Assembly (NCBI GenBank): GCA_023396535.1
Contig: JAEWWD010000255.1
Location: 1 to 6,300 of the forward strand
DNA from: Bacillota bacterium
Lineage (GTDB): Bacteria > Bacillota > Clostridia > Christensenellales > CAG-138
Length of the DNA: 6,300 bases
Direction of reading: 5' to 3'
Shown: one piece after another, positions 1 through 4,558 of the stretch
How positions within the stretch are numbered: position 1 is the first letter of the stretch
How the letters are laid out: every line of letters starts with the position of its first letter
Made by a program: the position numbers and the translations under genes
Notes under the pieces: model-generated
The model's database searches: none
What the model was told of the DNA's origin: nothing
What the model saw: only the letters and a program-made list of their open reading frames with translations

Positions 1-1
1 A

Positions 2-220
2 TCCACAAACACGCTCAAGTACAATATCAATCCCTTGAGCAGCTACTCGCCGTCGCAGATCAAGACCTGGATCGCGTACCAGAAGAACCGCTCCGAGTAT
101 AAGTTCAACACTGCGGTTTCCACGGACGATGTATTCATGACCATCTATACCTGCGGCAACAACTACGACAATGCTTCCGCACAGTCCCGTATCTACTTCT
201 TCCTCAAGGCTGTGAAGTAA
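2..220 (+). CDS. Sortase, class B-like, C-terminal part (5' end outside window)
   Basis: This is the end of a larger gene, open from the window edge to the TAA at 218-220. Sortases are membrane-anchored transpeptidases that cut a sorting signal and attach surface proteins to the cell wall or to pili. The visible 72 residues carry the family signature: T-I-Y-T-C (codons 140-154) matches the TLxTC motif with the catalytic cysteine at 152-154. An arginine 12 residues later (188-190) fits the catalytic Arg on the next beta strand, and a short hydrophobic strand (IYFFLKAV) ends the protein. The preceding segment, 'IKTWIAYQKNRSEYKFNTAVSTDDVF', resembles the helix and strand before TLxTC in class B sortases, where a 'SLYDTGV..' stretch is usual. 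The catalytic His and the membrane anchor lie outside the window. Subclass and substrate cannot be settled. The first possible start inside the window (TTG at 35) is internal, not a true start. Confidence 0.75.
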   Translation, partial: STNTLKYNINPLSSYSPSQIKTWIAYQKNRSEYKFNTAVSTDDVFMTIYTCGNNYDNASAQSRIYFFLKAVK

Positions 221-245
221 CAGGGGCGAAAACCGCAAGCACATC

Positions 246-269
246 AGGGCGGCGCAAAAGCGCCGCCCT
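246..269 (+). terminator. Strong GC hairpin after the sortase gene
   Basis: Perfect 10-bp stem (246-255 with 260-269) with an AAAA loop, 25 bases past the sortase stop. No T-run follows, so on its own it is a poor intrinsic terminator. It may protect the mRNA 3' end or act with the next hairpin. A near-copy lies inverted at 506-528. Confidence 0.5.
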
Positions 270-277
270 AGTTGTCA

Positions 278-302
278 AAAAAAGTGCCGACGGCACTTTT
301 TT
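278..302 (+). terminator. Bidirectional rho-independent terminator
   Basis: Perfect 11-bp stem (278-288 with 292-302) around a GAC loop. The core is GTGCC/GGCAC, and the arms end in a run of A on the left and six T on the right. The A-run and T-run make it usable in both directions. It most likely ends the sortase transcript, and could also stop transcription entering from the right. Confidence 0.8.
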
Positions 303-328
303 GAGGTTTCATCGAAAATCCTTGGATT

Positions 329-358
329 TTTGATATTTGATCAAGGTGCAATATCAAA
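329..358. other. A/T-rich stem-loop
   Basis: TTTGATATT at 329-337 pairs with AATATCAAA at 350-358 (9 bp, 12-nt loop). It directly follows a smaller hairpin at 315-330. There is no T-run after it. It belongs to the structured gene-free region and its role is unknown. Confidence 0.45.
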
Positions 359-384
359 GCCTCGGCGGGAGACGCCTTCGGGCA

Positions 385-509
385 CTAGGCTGCGGCCGTC
401 GCAAAGGAGCATAAGGAAGCTGCCCTCGTTGCAACGCCGCGCGACCATTGCGGACTGTGTGCCGAAAGCGCTGACCCCCGAATCCCCAATAGGCATATCG
501 ACAGCCTAG
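385..509. ncRNA. Possible structured RNA closed by a long-range stem
   Basis: CTAGGCTG (385-392) pairs with CAGCCTAG (502-509), enclosing about 110 bases. Shorter pairings inside include GTCGC 398-402 with GCGAC 441-445 and the self-complementary CGTTGCAACG at 427-436. A hairpin at 508-528 follows and would compete for two bases of the closing stem. I compared it by eye with 6S RNA, SRP RNA and RNase P RNA and saw none of their conserved cores. This is a weak call based on base pairing alone. Confidence 0.2.
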
Positions 510-530
510 GGCGGCAAAGCGCCGCCCTTT
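508..530 (+). terminator. GC hairpin with short T-run
   Basis: Perfect 8-bp stem AGGGCGGC (508-515) with GCCGCCCT (521-528), loop AAAGC, then TTT. It is terminator-like but the T-run is short. It is the inverted partner of the hairpin at 246-269. Confidence 0.4.
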
Positions 531-561
531 GCATGCCAAAAAGAAATGCGTACACAATTGT

Positions 562-590
562 GCCGCTCTTTTAGCGGCTCTTGTTTGTTT
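562..590 (+). terminator. Terminator-like hairpin
   Basis: GCCGCT (562-567) pairs with AGCGGC (573-578) around a CTTTT loop and is followed by a T-rich tract (TCTTGTTTGTTTT). The stem is only 6 bp. No gene immediately upstream needs it, unless an RNA is made from the region before it. Confidence 0.35.
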
Positions 591-743
591 TGCATAGCTA
601 AACACGGCGTTTTCCATGATGTGTAATCGAACGAACACGATATGCCGCAAAAGTGCAGGAATTGTTTTGAAACGCTAAACTCCGTGTTCATGATGGTTTC
701 GTTTTACTTAAAATTGATTTGTGATACTCATGCGCTTTTTGCC

Positions 744-779
744 AAAGATGCCGAAAAAGTCCGGATTTACGGCATTTTT
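744..779 (+). terminator. Hairpin ending in T-run before the regulator promoter
   Basis: AAAGATGCCG (744-753) pairs with CGGCATTTTT (770-779): 10 bp with one G-U pair and a 16-nt loop. The T-run is part of the right arm. It could shield the regulator promoter about 30 bases downstream from upstream transcription. Confidence 0.35.
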
Positions 780-807
780 AGGCTGCACCTGCTCGCGGAT
801 TTTGTCG

Positions 808-836
808 TTGACTTTTTTATACCGGTATGATTAAAT
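808..836 (+). promoter_or_regulatory. Candidate sigma-A promoter with operator palindrome for the cupin regulator
   Basis: TTGACT at 808-813 is a good -35 box (5 of 6 to TTGACA). TTAAAT at 831-836 is a fair -10 box (4 of 6 to TATAAT) at the preferred 17-nt spacing. The alternative -10 TATGAT (826-831) would pair with TTGTCG at 802-807 and an 18-nt spacer. Between the boxes lies the perfect palindrome ATACCGGTAT (819-828), well placed for a repressor. The regulator gene starts about 60 bases downstream, so self-repression is a reasonable inference. Confidence 0.45.
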
Positions 837-882
837 GAATACGGTTTGTTTAGGAACAGTAAACAGGAAGTTTAGCCTTTAT

Positions 883-890
883 GCGAGGGG
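883..890 (+). promoter_or_regulatory. Ribosome binding site fixing the regulator start at 898
   Basis: GCGAGGGG ends 7 bases before the ATG at 898. The earlier in-frame ATG at 835 has no purine-rich site before it and overlaps the predicted -10 box, so 898 is the better start. Confidence 0.6.
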
Positions 891-897
891 CGCGGTT

Positions 898-1437
898 ATG
901 CAAATAGGCGAAAAAATCAAGCGCATGCGGCTTCGGCTGGGCCTTACCCAGGAAGAGCTGGCCGCGCGCACGGAGCTGAGCAAGGGGTTTATATCGCAGC
1001 TCGAGCGGGATCTGACGTCGCCCTCCATCGCCACGCTGATGGATATCCTCGAGGCGCTGGGCAGCGATATCGGCAGCTTTTTCAACGAAGCGCCGCCGGA
1101 AAAGGTGGTCTACGGTGCGGCGGATGTGTTCGTGAAAGAGGACGCGGAGCATAAAAGCGAGGTATGCTGGCTCATCACCAGCGCGCAGAAGAACGCGCTC
1201 GAACCCATACTCGTCACATTGGAGCCGGGCGGGCGCAGTTATGAGGACGACCCGCACCAGGGCGAGGAATTCGGTTATGTCCTCACGGGTGCGGTAACGC
1301 TGCACATAGGCGAACGGCGCTTCCGGGTGCGAAAGGGCGACAGCTTTTATTTCCGCCCGGGCAGCGTGCATTATCTGGAGAACAACGGCAAAACACAGGC
1401 GCGCGTGCTGTGGGTATCCACGCCGCCGTCGTTCTAG
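898..1437 (+). CDS. XRE-family HTH-cupin transcriptional regulator (PuuR-like)
   Basis: This 179-residue protein is a DNA-binding regulator with a sensor domain. Residues about 6-61 form an HTH_3 domain; the helix-turn-helix is about 17-38 (TQEELAARTELSKGFISQLERD). A linker leads to a cupin barrel at about 105-176. Its first motif is H120-Q-G-E-E-F-G-Y-V-L-T-G131 and its second is KGDSFYFRPGSVHYLENN (146-163) with H158. This layout and the 'HQGEE.G.VL.G' string match E. coli PuuR (185 aa), the repressor of putrescine use, and similar regulators found beside polyamine transporters. Starting at 835 would add 21 residues with no domain match, so 898 is preferred. It lies 192 bases upstream of potA on the same strand, so it probably controls the transporter, its own gene or both. 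The ligand is inferred. Assignment to the HTH-cupin family is secure; the exact gene name is not. Confidence 0.85.
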   Translation: MQIGEKIKRMRLRLGLTQEELAARTELSKGFISQLERDLTSPSIATLMDILEALGSDIGSFFNEAPPEKVVYGAADVFVKEDAEHKSEVCWLITSAQKNALEPILVTLEPGGRSYEDDPHQGEEFGYVLTGAVTLHIGERRFRVRKGDSFYFRPGSVHYLENNGKTQARVLWVSTPPSF

Positions 1438-1523
1438 AATTACGTGGGAGGCTCCGCATCCAGGCCACTACTTGGGCTGCAGCAGATCTAAGAATCTAGG
1501 GGGAGCCAGGGAACATATTTCCA
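1438..1523. other. Spacer between regulator and hairpin array
   Basis: No open frame is supported. GGCTCC (1450-1455) can pair with GGAGCC (1502-1507), closing a 46-base loop that contains AGAT/ATCT complementarity. It is not a clear terminator, so read-through from the regulator into potA is possible. I found no convincing -35/-10 pair for potA here. Confidence 0.4.
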
Positions 1524-1604
1524 CAAAGCGACGAAGTCGCTTTGGTAAATGGGTTGCAAGGGCCGTTACGGCCCTTGACGGGGTGCAGGGGCAGAGCCCC
1601 TGCA
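1524..1604 (+). repeat. Three-hairpin intergenic repeat, copy 1 (upstream of potA)
   Basis: Three consecutive perfect 9-bp hairpins, each with a 3-nt loop: 1524-1532/1536-1544 (loop GAA), 1557-1565/1569-1577 (loop TTA) and 1584-1592/1596-1604 (loop AGA). The linkers are a segment ending ATGGGTT (1549-1555) and ACGGGG (1578-1583). The stretch 1549-1604 aligns with the reverse complement of 4387-4442. ATGGGTT and the 15-base AGGGCCGTTACGGCC core are identical, and 27 of the first 34 positions match without gaps. Stem arms differ between copies but mostly still pair. No T-run follows any hairpin, so these are not simple terminators. The array ends 13 bases before the potA ribosome binding site and may affect mRNA stability or translation. 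Confidence 0.7.
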
Positions 1605-1629
1605 ATAATGTAAAAGCAAGGGGATTGCC

Positions 1630-2682
1630 ATGGGCGACAAGCGGCTGATAGAGCTAGTCAACGTTTCCAAGGATTACGAGGGGGACGCGGCGCTCAAAAA
1701 CATCGACCTGTACATCAAGGACGGGGAGTTTTTGACTCTGCTTGGCCCTTCCGGCTGCGGAAAAACGACGATGCTGCGCATTATCGCCGGCTTTGTAATG
1801 CCCACCTCGGGCTGCGTACTCATGGATGGCCAGGATCTGACCAGCGTGCCGCCCTATAAGCGCCGCGTCAACACGGTATTCCAGAAATACGCGCTGTTCC
1901 CGCACCTGAACGTATTCGACAATGTGGCGTTCGGGCTCAAGATCAAGAAAATTCCCAAGCCGGAGATTGAACGCCGCGTCAACGCGCTGCTGGAGCTTGT
2001 CAATCTGGGCGGCTACGGCAAGCGCTGGGTGGAGCAGCTTTCCGGCGGGCAGCAGCAGCGCGTCGCCATTGCGCGCGCGCTGGTCAACGAGCCGGAAGTG
2101 CTGTTGCTGGACGAGCCCCTGGGCGCACTGGATCTGCAGCTTCGCAAAGACATGCAGGTGGAATTGAAGCGCATGCAGCAAAGGCTCGGCATCACGTTCA
2201 TATATGTGACGCACGATCAGGAGGAGGCGCTCACTATGAGCGACACCATCGTCGTCATGCGCGAGGGCGTCATTCAGCAGATAGGCACCCCGCAGGATAT
2301 CTATAACGAGCCCCAAAACGCCTTTGTGGCGGATTTCATAGGCGAAAGCAACATACTGCCCGGCGTCATGACGCGGGATTACCTTGTGCGCTTCGGCGGC
2401 CGGGAATTCACCTGCGTGGACGCGGGCTTTGGGGAAGAGCAGGCGGTGGATGTCGTCGTCCGCCCCGAGGACGTGGACATCATCCCTGTGGAGCGCGTGA
2501 ACGGCAACGGCATGCTGGGCATCGTCAAGTCCGTGCTGTTCATGGGCGTGCATTATGAGATTCAAGTCGTATCCGGCGAGTTTACCTGGCGGGTACATAC
2601 CACCGATCTTGTCAACGCGGGCGAGCGCGTGGGGCTGGAGATACTGCCCGACGCCATCCATATCATGAGGAAACCCGCATGA
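1630..2682 (+). CDS. potA: Spermidine/putrescine ABC transporter ATP-binding protein PotA
   Basis: The 350-residue ATPase couples ATP hydrolysis in the cytoplasm to polyamine uptake through PotB/PotC. All ABC motifs are present: Walker A GPSGCGKTT (39-47), Q-loop Q85 in VFQKYALFPHL, signature LSGGQQQR (137-144), Walker B VLLLDEP (157-163), D-loop GALD (165-168) and switch H195 in THDQEEA. A TOBE-type regulatory domain fills about 270-347 (VVVRPEDV...). 'F.GESN' at 237-241 is typical of PotA-like ATPases. The length is close to E. coli PotA (378). The ATG at 1630 follows AAGGGGA (1618-1624) with 5-base spacing. It is the first gene of potABCD, behind the HTH-cupin regulator and a hairpin array. 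Its stop overlaps the start of a 22-codon frame as ATGA (2679-2682). A related thiamine or iron transporter ATPase is unlikely given the B, C and D partners. Confidence 0.95.
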   Translation: MGDKRLIELVNVSKDYEGDAALKNIDLYIKDGEFLTLLGPSGCGKTTMLRIIAGFVMPTSGCVLMDGQDLTSVPPYKRRVNTVFQKYALFPHLNVFDNVAFGLKIKKIPKPEIERRVNALLELVNLGGYGKRWVEQLSGGQQQRVAIARALVNEPEVLLLDEPLGALDLQLRKDMQVELKRMQQRLGITFIYVTHDQEEALTMSDTIVVMREGVIQQIGTPQDIYNEPQNAFVADFIGESNILPGVMTRDYLVRFGGREFTCVDAGFGEEQAVDVVVRPEDVDIIPVERVNGNGMLGIVKSVLFMGVHYEIQVVSGEFTWRVHTTDLVNAGERVGLEILPDAIHIMRKPA

Positions 2683-2747
2683 ACAGGAAGCCGGGAAAGG
2701 GAAGCCCGCACGCGGAGCGGGCCGTAATGAAGAGGGAGTTCGAATGA
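2679..2747 (+). CDS. 22-codon open frame bridging potA and potB
   Basis: An ATG overlaps the potA stop (ATGA, 2679-2682). The frame runs 22 codons, from MNRKPGK to MKREFE, and its TGA (2745-2747) overlaps the potB start, again as ATGA (2744-2747). AGGA at 2668-2671 lies 7 bases before its ATG, a usable ribosome binding site inside the end of potA. The peptide is basic and hydrophilic, with no signal or membrane segment, and matches nothing I recognise. It could carry ribosomes from potA to potB (translational coupling), or it could be chance. potB also has its own site, GAGGGAG at 2732-2738. It is in a different frame from potB, so it is not a longer PotB N-terminus unless there is a sequencing error. 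Confidence 0.35.
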   Translation: MNRKPGKGSPHAERAVMKREFE

Positions 2748-3562
2748 AGCGCACGGTGTTCGCTTATCCGTACATCGTATGGATGCTGATATTCATATTT
2801 TCGCCCATGCTGCTCATCGTGTACTACGCGTTCACGATGAACGGCGCGTTTACGCTGCAAAGCCTTCGCGGCGCGCTGGACCCGCTCTATTTGGAGGTGC
2901 TCCTTCGTTCTGTCTGGATGGCTTTGCGCGCTACCGCGCTTTGCCTATTGTTCGGATATCCCATCGCGTACCTGCTTTCGCGCATGCAGCGCTCAAAGGC
3001 CACGCTGCTTTCGGTGCTGTTTGTGGTGCCCATGTGGATGAATTTCCTGCTGCGCACCTACGCCTGGCAGGTGCTGCTGGACGTCAACGGCATATTGAAC
3101 GGCCTTTTGTCGATTGCCGGGCTGCCCAGCCAGCAGTTCCTCTATACGGAAGGCGCCGTCATGCTGGGCATGGTGTATAATTTCCTGCCCTTTATGGTAT
3201 TGCCCATCCATACGGTGCTGGTGAAAATGGACGCTTCGCACATAGAGGCGGCGCAGGACCTTGGCGCAAACGGCGTGCACACGTTCTTCCGCGTGGTGTT
3301 GCCGCTTTCCATGCCCGGCGTGATTTCCGGCATTACCATGGTGTTTATCCCCGCCATCACGACGTTCGCCATTTCCCGCCTGCTGGGCGGCGGCAAGTTC
3401 ATGATGTACGGCGACCTTATAGAGAACCAGTTCCTGCTCATGCAGGATTGGGGCTCCGGCTCGGCGCTTTCGTTCATACTGCTCATACTCGTGCTCATCA
3501 GCATGGCCGTCATGCGTCGCGCGGAGGGCGCGGCCGGGCAGGAGGGGGGCATGCTCTGGTGA
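2744..3562 (+). CDS. potB: Spermidine/putrescine ABC transporter permease PotB
   Basis: A 272-residue integral membrane subunit; with PotC it forms the channel for polyamines. A first transmembrane helix sits at about 8-30 (YPYIVWMLIFIFSPMLLIVYY). Further hydrophobic segments lie at about 54-78, 86-112, 137-160, 192-212 and 240-256, giving the usual six. The EAA loop that docks on PotA is at 168-196: E168-A-A-Q-D-L-G...FFRVVLPLSMPGVISG. The PYIVWM...P start and the 'NFLLRTYAW' segment (100-108) are typical of PotB. The length is close to E. coli PotB (about 275-285). The start has GAGGGAG 5 bases upstream. The stop overlaps the potC start by four bases (GTGA). The order potA-B-C-D matches known operons. 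Confidence 0.93.
   Translation: MKRTVFAYPYIVWMLIFIFSPMLLIVYYAFTMNGAFTLQSLRGALDPLYLEVLLRSVWMALRATALCLLFGYPIAYLLSRMQRSKATLLSVLFVVPMWMNFLLRTYAWQVLLDVNGILNGLLSIAGLPSQQFLYTEGAVMLGMVYNFLPFMVLPIHTVLVKMDASHIEAAQDLGANGVHTFFRVVLPLSMPGVISGITMVFIPAITTFAISRLLGGGKFMMYGDLIENQFLLMQDWGSGSALSFILLILVLISMAVMRRAEGAAGQEGGMLW
3540..3548 (+). promoter_or_regulatory. Ribosome binding site for the GTG start of potC
   Basis: AGGAGGGGG lies inside the end of potB, 10 bases before the GTG at 3559. The spacing is on the long side, but the GTGA overlap with the potB stop supports translational coupling. No in-frame ATG with a better site is near. Confidence 0.6.
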
Positions 3563-4377
3563 AAAAGCTGCGCGCGTTTTTCAAGGGCACTTACCTCGGG
3601 CTGATGCTCATATTCCTGTACGCGCCCATACTGGTGCTCATCGCGTACTCCTTTAACTCCTCCAAGACGATGGGGCACTGGACGGGCTTTTCCCTGCGCT
3701 GGTACGAGGCGCTCGCGGCCGATACCATGATCATGGAGGCGCTGACCGTCACGCTCACCATCGCGGTGCTTTCCGCCGTCATCGCCACCGTGTTCGGCAC
3801 GTTTGCGGCCATCGGCATGCATTCGATGAAGAAGGCGCCCCGCCGCGTGGTGGAGAATATCAGCCAGCTCCCCGTCGTAAACCCCGATCTTGTGACGGGC
3901 ATATCGCTGATGATGCTGTTTGCGTTCTTCACGCTCAAAGACGGGTATATCCGCCTTTTGATCGCGCACGTCACATTCAATATCCCCTATGTGATATTCT
4001 CCGTGATGCCCAAGCTGCGCCAAAGCTCCAACCAGCTCTACGAGGCCGCGCTGGATCTGGGCTGTACGCCCTTTTCGGCGCTCTGGCGCGTGGTGCTGCC
4101 GGATATCATGCCCGGCGTCGTATCCGGCTTCATACTCGCGTTCACGCTGTCTCTGGACGATTTTGTGGTCAGCTATTTTTCCACGCAGGGCGTGCAGAAT
4201 CTGTCCATCTATATTTATTCCATCGCGCGGCGCGGCATCAACCCCAAGATCAACGCGCTTTCCACGCTGATGTTCGTCGTGGTGGTGACGCTGCTGCTCG
4301 TTATCAATTTCAAGTCCATCCGCGAGGAGCGCGCCGCCGCGCTGCAGAGCCGGAAGGTGGAGAAACGCGCGGCGTAA
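3559..4377 (+). CDS. potC: Spermidine/putrescine ABC transporter permease PotC
   Basis: The second permease subunit, 272 residues from the GTG at 3559. Transmembrane segments are visible at about 11-31 (TYLGLMLIFLYAPILVLIAYS), 62-86, 111-127, 136-151, 186-203 and 233-251. The text 'YAPILVLIAYSFNSSK...W.GFSLRWYEAL' is characteristic of PotC. The EAA loop is at 162-190 (E162-A-A-L-D-L-G...LWRVVLPDIMPGVVSG), followed by 'FTLSLDDFVVSYF', also typical. An in-frame ATG at 3448 would add 37 residues inside potB that are Arg/His/Gly-rich and clearly potB read out of frame, so it is rejected. The start overlaps the potB stop by four bases. The C-terminal tail (254-272) is basic and cytoplasmic. potD follows after a 181-base spacer full of hairpins. 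Confidence 0.93.
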   Translation: MKKLRAFFKGTYLGLMLIFLYAPILVLIAYSFNSSKTMGHWTGFSLRWYEALAADTMIMEALTVTLTIAVLSAVIATVFGTFAAIGMHSMKKAPRRVVENISQLPVVNPDLVTGISLMMLFAFFTLKDGYIRLLIAHVTFNIPYVIFSVMPKLRQSSNQLYEAALDLGCTPFSALWRVVLPDIMPGVVSGFILAFTLSLDDFVVSYFSTQGVQNLSIYIYSIARRGINPKINALSTLMFVVVVTLLLVINFKSIREERAAALQSRKVEKRAA

Positions 4378-4386
4378 GGAAGTACG

Positions 4387-4533
4387 TTGAGGGCTCCGCC
4401 CTCAAACACCCGCTTAAGGCCGTAACGGCCCTAAGAACCCATTATTAGGAAACGCCCTGTGCAGGGCGTTTCCGGGGTGGGATTCTCAAGGGACTTGTCC
4501 CTTGAGTAGGGGTTTGGGGGCAAAGCCCCCGAA
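4387..4533 (-). repeat. Five-hairpin intergenic repeat, copy 2 (between potC and potD), inverted relative to copy 1
   Basis: Five hairpins in a row: 4387-4394/4398-4405 (8 bp, loop TCC); 4413-4422/4426-4435 (10 positions with one A-C mismatch, loop TAA); 4448-4458/4463-4473 (11 bp, 4-nt loop); 4485-4493/4498-4506 (9 bp, loop CTTG); and 4513-4521/4525-4533 (9 bp with one G-U, loop AAA). Read on the - strand, the first three match copy 1 at 1524-1604 in order and linkers. Linkers on the + strand are ACACCCG, AACCCATTATTA, GGGGTGGGATT and TAGGGG. The left linkers are complementary to the right ones. No T-run follows, and potD has its own strong ribosome binding site 12 bases after the last hairpin. 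Confidence 0.7.
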
Positions 4534-4545
4534 TAGAATTACAAC

Positions 4546-4551
4546 AGGAGG
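4546..4551 (+). promoter_or_regulatory. Consensus ribosome binding site of potD
   Basis: AGGAGG with 7-base spacing to the ATG at 4559, the best site in the window. It decides the start: the earlier in-frame start at 4502 would prepend 19 residues encoded by the last hairpins of the repeat and would bury the signal peptide. Confidence 0.85.
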
Positions 4552-4558
4552 AAACGGA

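Larger units (their letters stand above)
246..528. repeat. Gene-free unit bounded by inverted copies of a hairpin
   Basis: The left border (246-271) is a hairpin followed by CTAG. The right border (506-528) is CTAG followed by almost the same hairpin, so the ends are inverted copies: 10 and 9 matching bases flank a differing loop. Inside are several further pairings: the terminator at 278-302; a 6-bp A/T hairpin at 315-330; a 9-bp stem 329-337 with 350-358; a GGCG/CGCC hairpin at 364-376; and a long-range 8-bp stem 385-392 with 502-509. No open frame with a ribosome binding site is present. This could be a small non-autonomous repeat or a structured RNA. I see no target-site duplication and do not recognise an RNA family. 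The terminator inside may belong to the sortase gene and not to the unit. Confidence 0.4.
531..807. other. Gene-free, AT-richer spacer upstream of the regulator
   Basis: No gene is supported here. The only sizeable + frame (642-830) lacks a ribosome binding site and has no domain-like pattern. What can be seen: a 10-bp palindrome CACAATTGTG at 553-562; a terminator-like hairpin at 562-590; an imperfect direct repeat (597-621 and 674-695, both starting GCTAAAC and ending CATGATG); an inverted pair AACACGG (601-607) and CCGTGTT (682-688); and a hairpin at 744-779. Base composition is clearly more AT-rich than in the genes downstream. Confidence 0.6.

Noticed and set aside
246..528. Insertion sequence or transposon
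   Set aside because: No transposase frame inside and no target-site duplication at the borders; at most a small non-autonomous repeat.
361..540. 6S, SRP or RNase P RNA
   Set aside because: AAGGAGCATAAGGAAGCTGCC briefly suggested the SRP core, but the GGTCAGG and GGAAG pairing context is absent. The 6S bubble and RNase P core motifs were also not seen.
354..691. Two overlapping - strand open frames (354-650 and 506-691)
   Set aside because: They run through hairpins and the bounded repeat unit, have Arg-rich low-complexity products and no ribosome binding site.
642..830. 62-codon + strand open frame
   Set aside because: No ribosome binding site. It reads through the 744-779 hairpin and into the regulator promoter, with no recognisable domain.
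835..897. Earlier ATG for the cupin regulator
   Set aside because: No ribosome binding site, overlap with the predicted -10 box, and 21 extra residues outside the HTH domain.
1524..1604. CRISPR array
   Set aside because: The hairpins differ from each other in sequence, the spacing is irregular and short, and no cas genes are present.
1575..1609. potA promoter from TTGACG (1575-1580) and AATAAT (1604-1609)
   Set aside because: The spacer is 23 bases, too long for sigma-A, and both boxes lie in or next to hairpin arms of the repeat.
1654..2754. 366-codon open frame on the - strand across potA
   Set aside because: It is the antisense of a clear ABC ATPase gene in GC-rich sequence. Its translation is His/Arg/Ala-rich with no domain pattern.
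3448..3558. N-terminal extension of potC
   Set aside because: These 37 codons are potB read in another frame. The GTG at 3559 gives the normal PotC N-terminus and a GTGA overlap.
3142..4023. 293-codon open frame on the - strand across potB and potC
   Set aside because: Antisense shadow of two permease genes; composition is unnatural and the frame crosses the potB-potC junction.
4387..4405. Terminator after potC
   Set aside because: A good hairpin but with no T-run, and it belongs to the repeat array. potD follows on the same strand with its own ribosome binding site.
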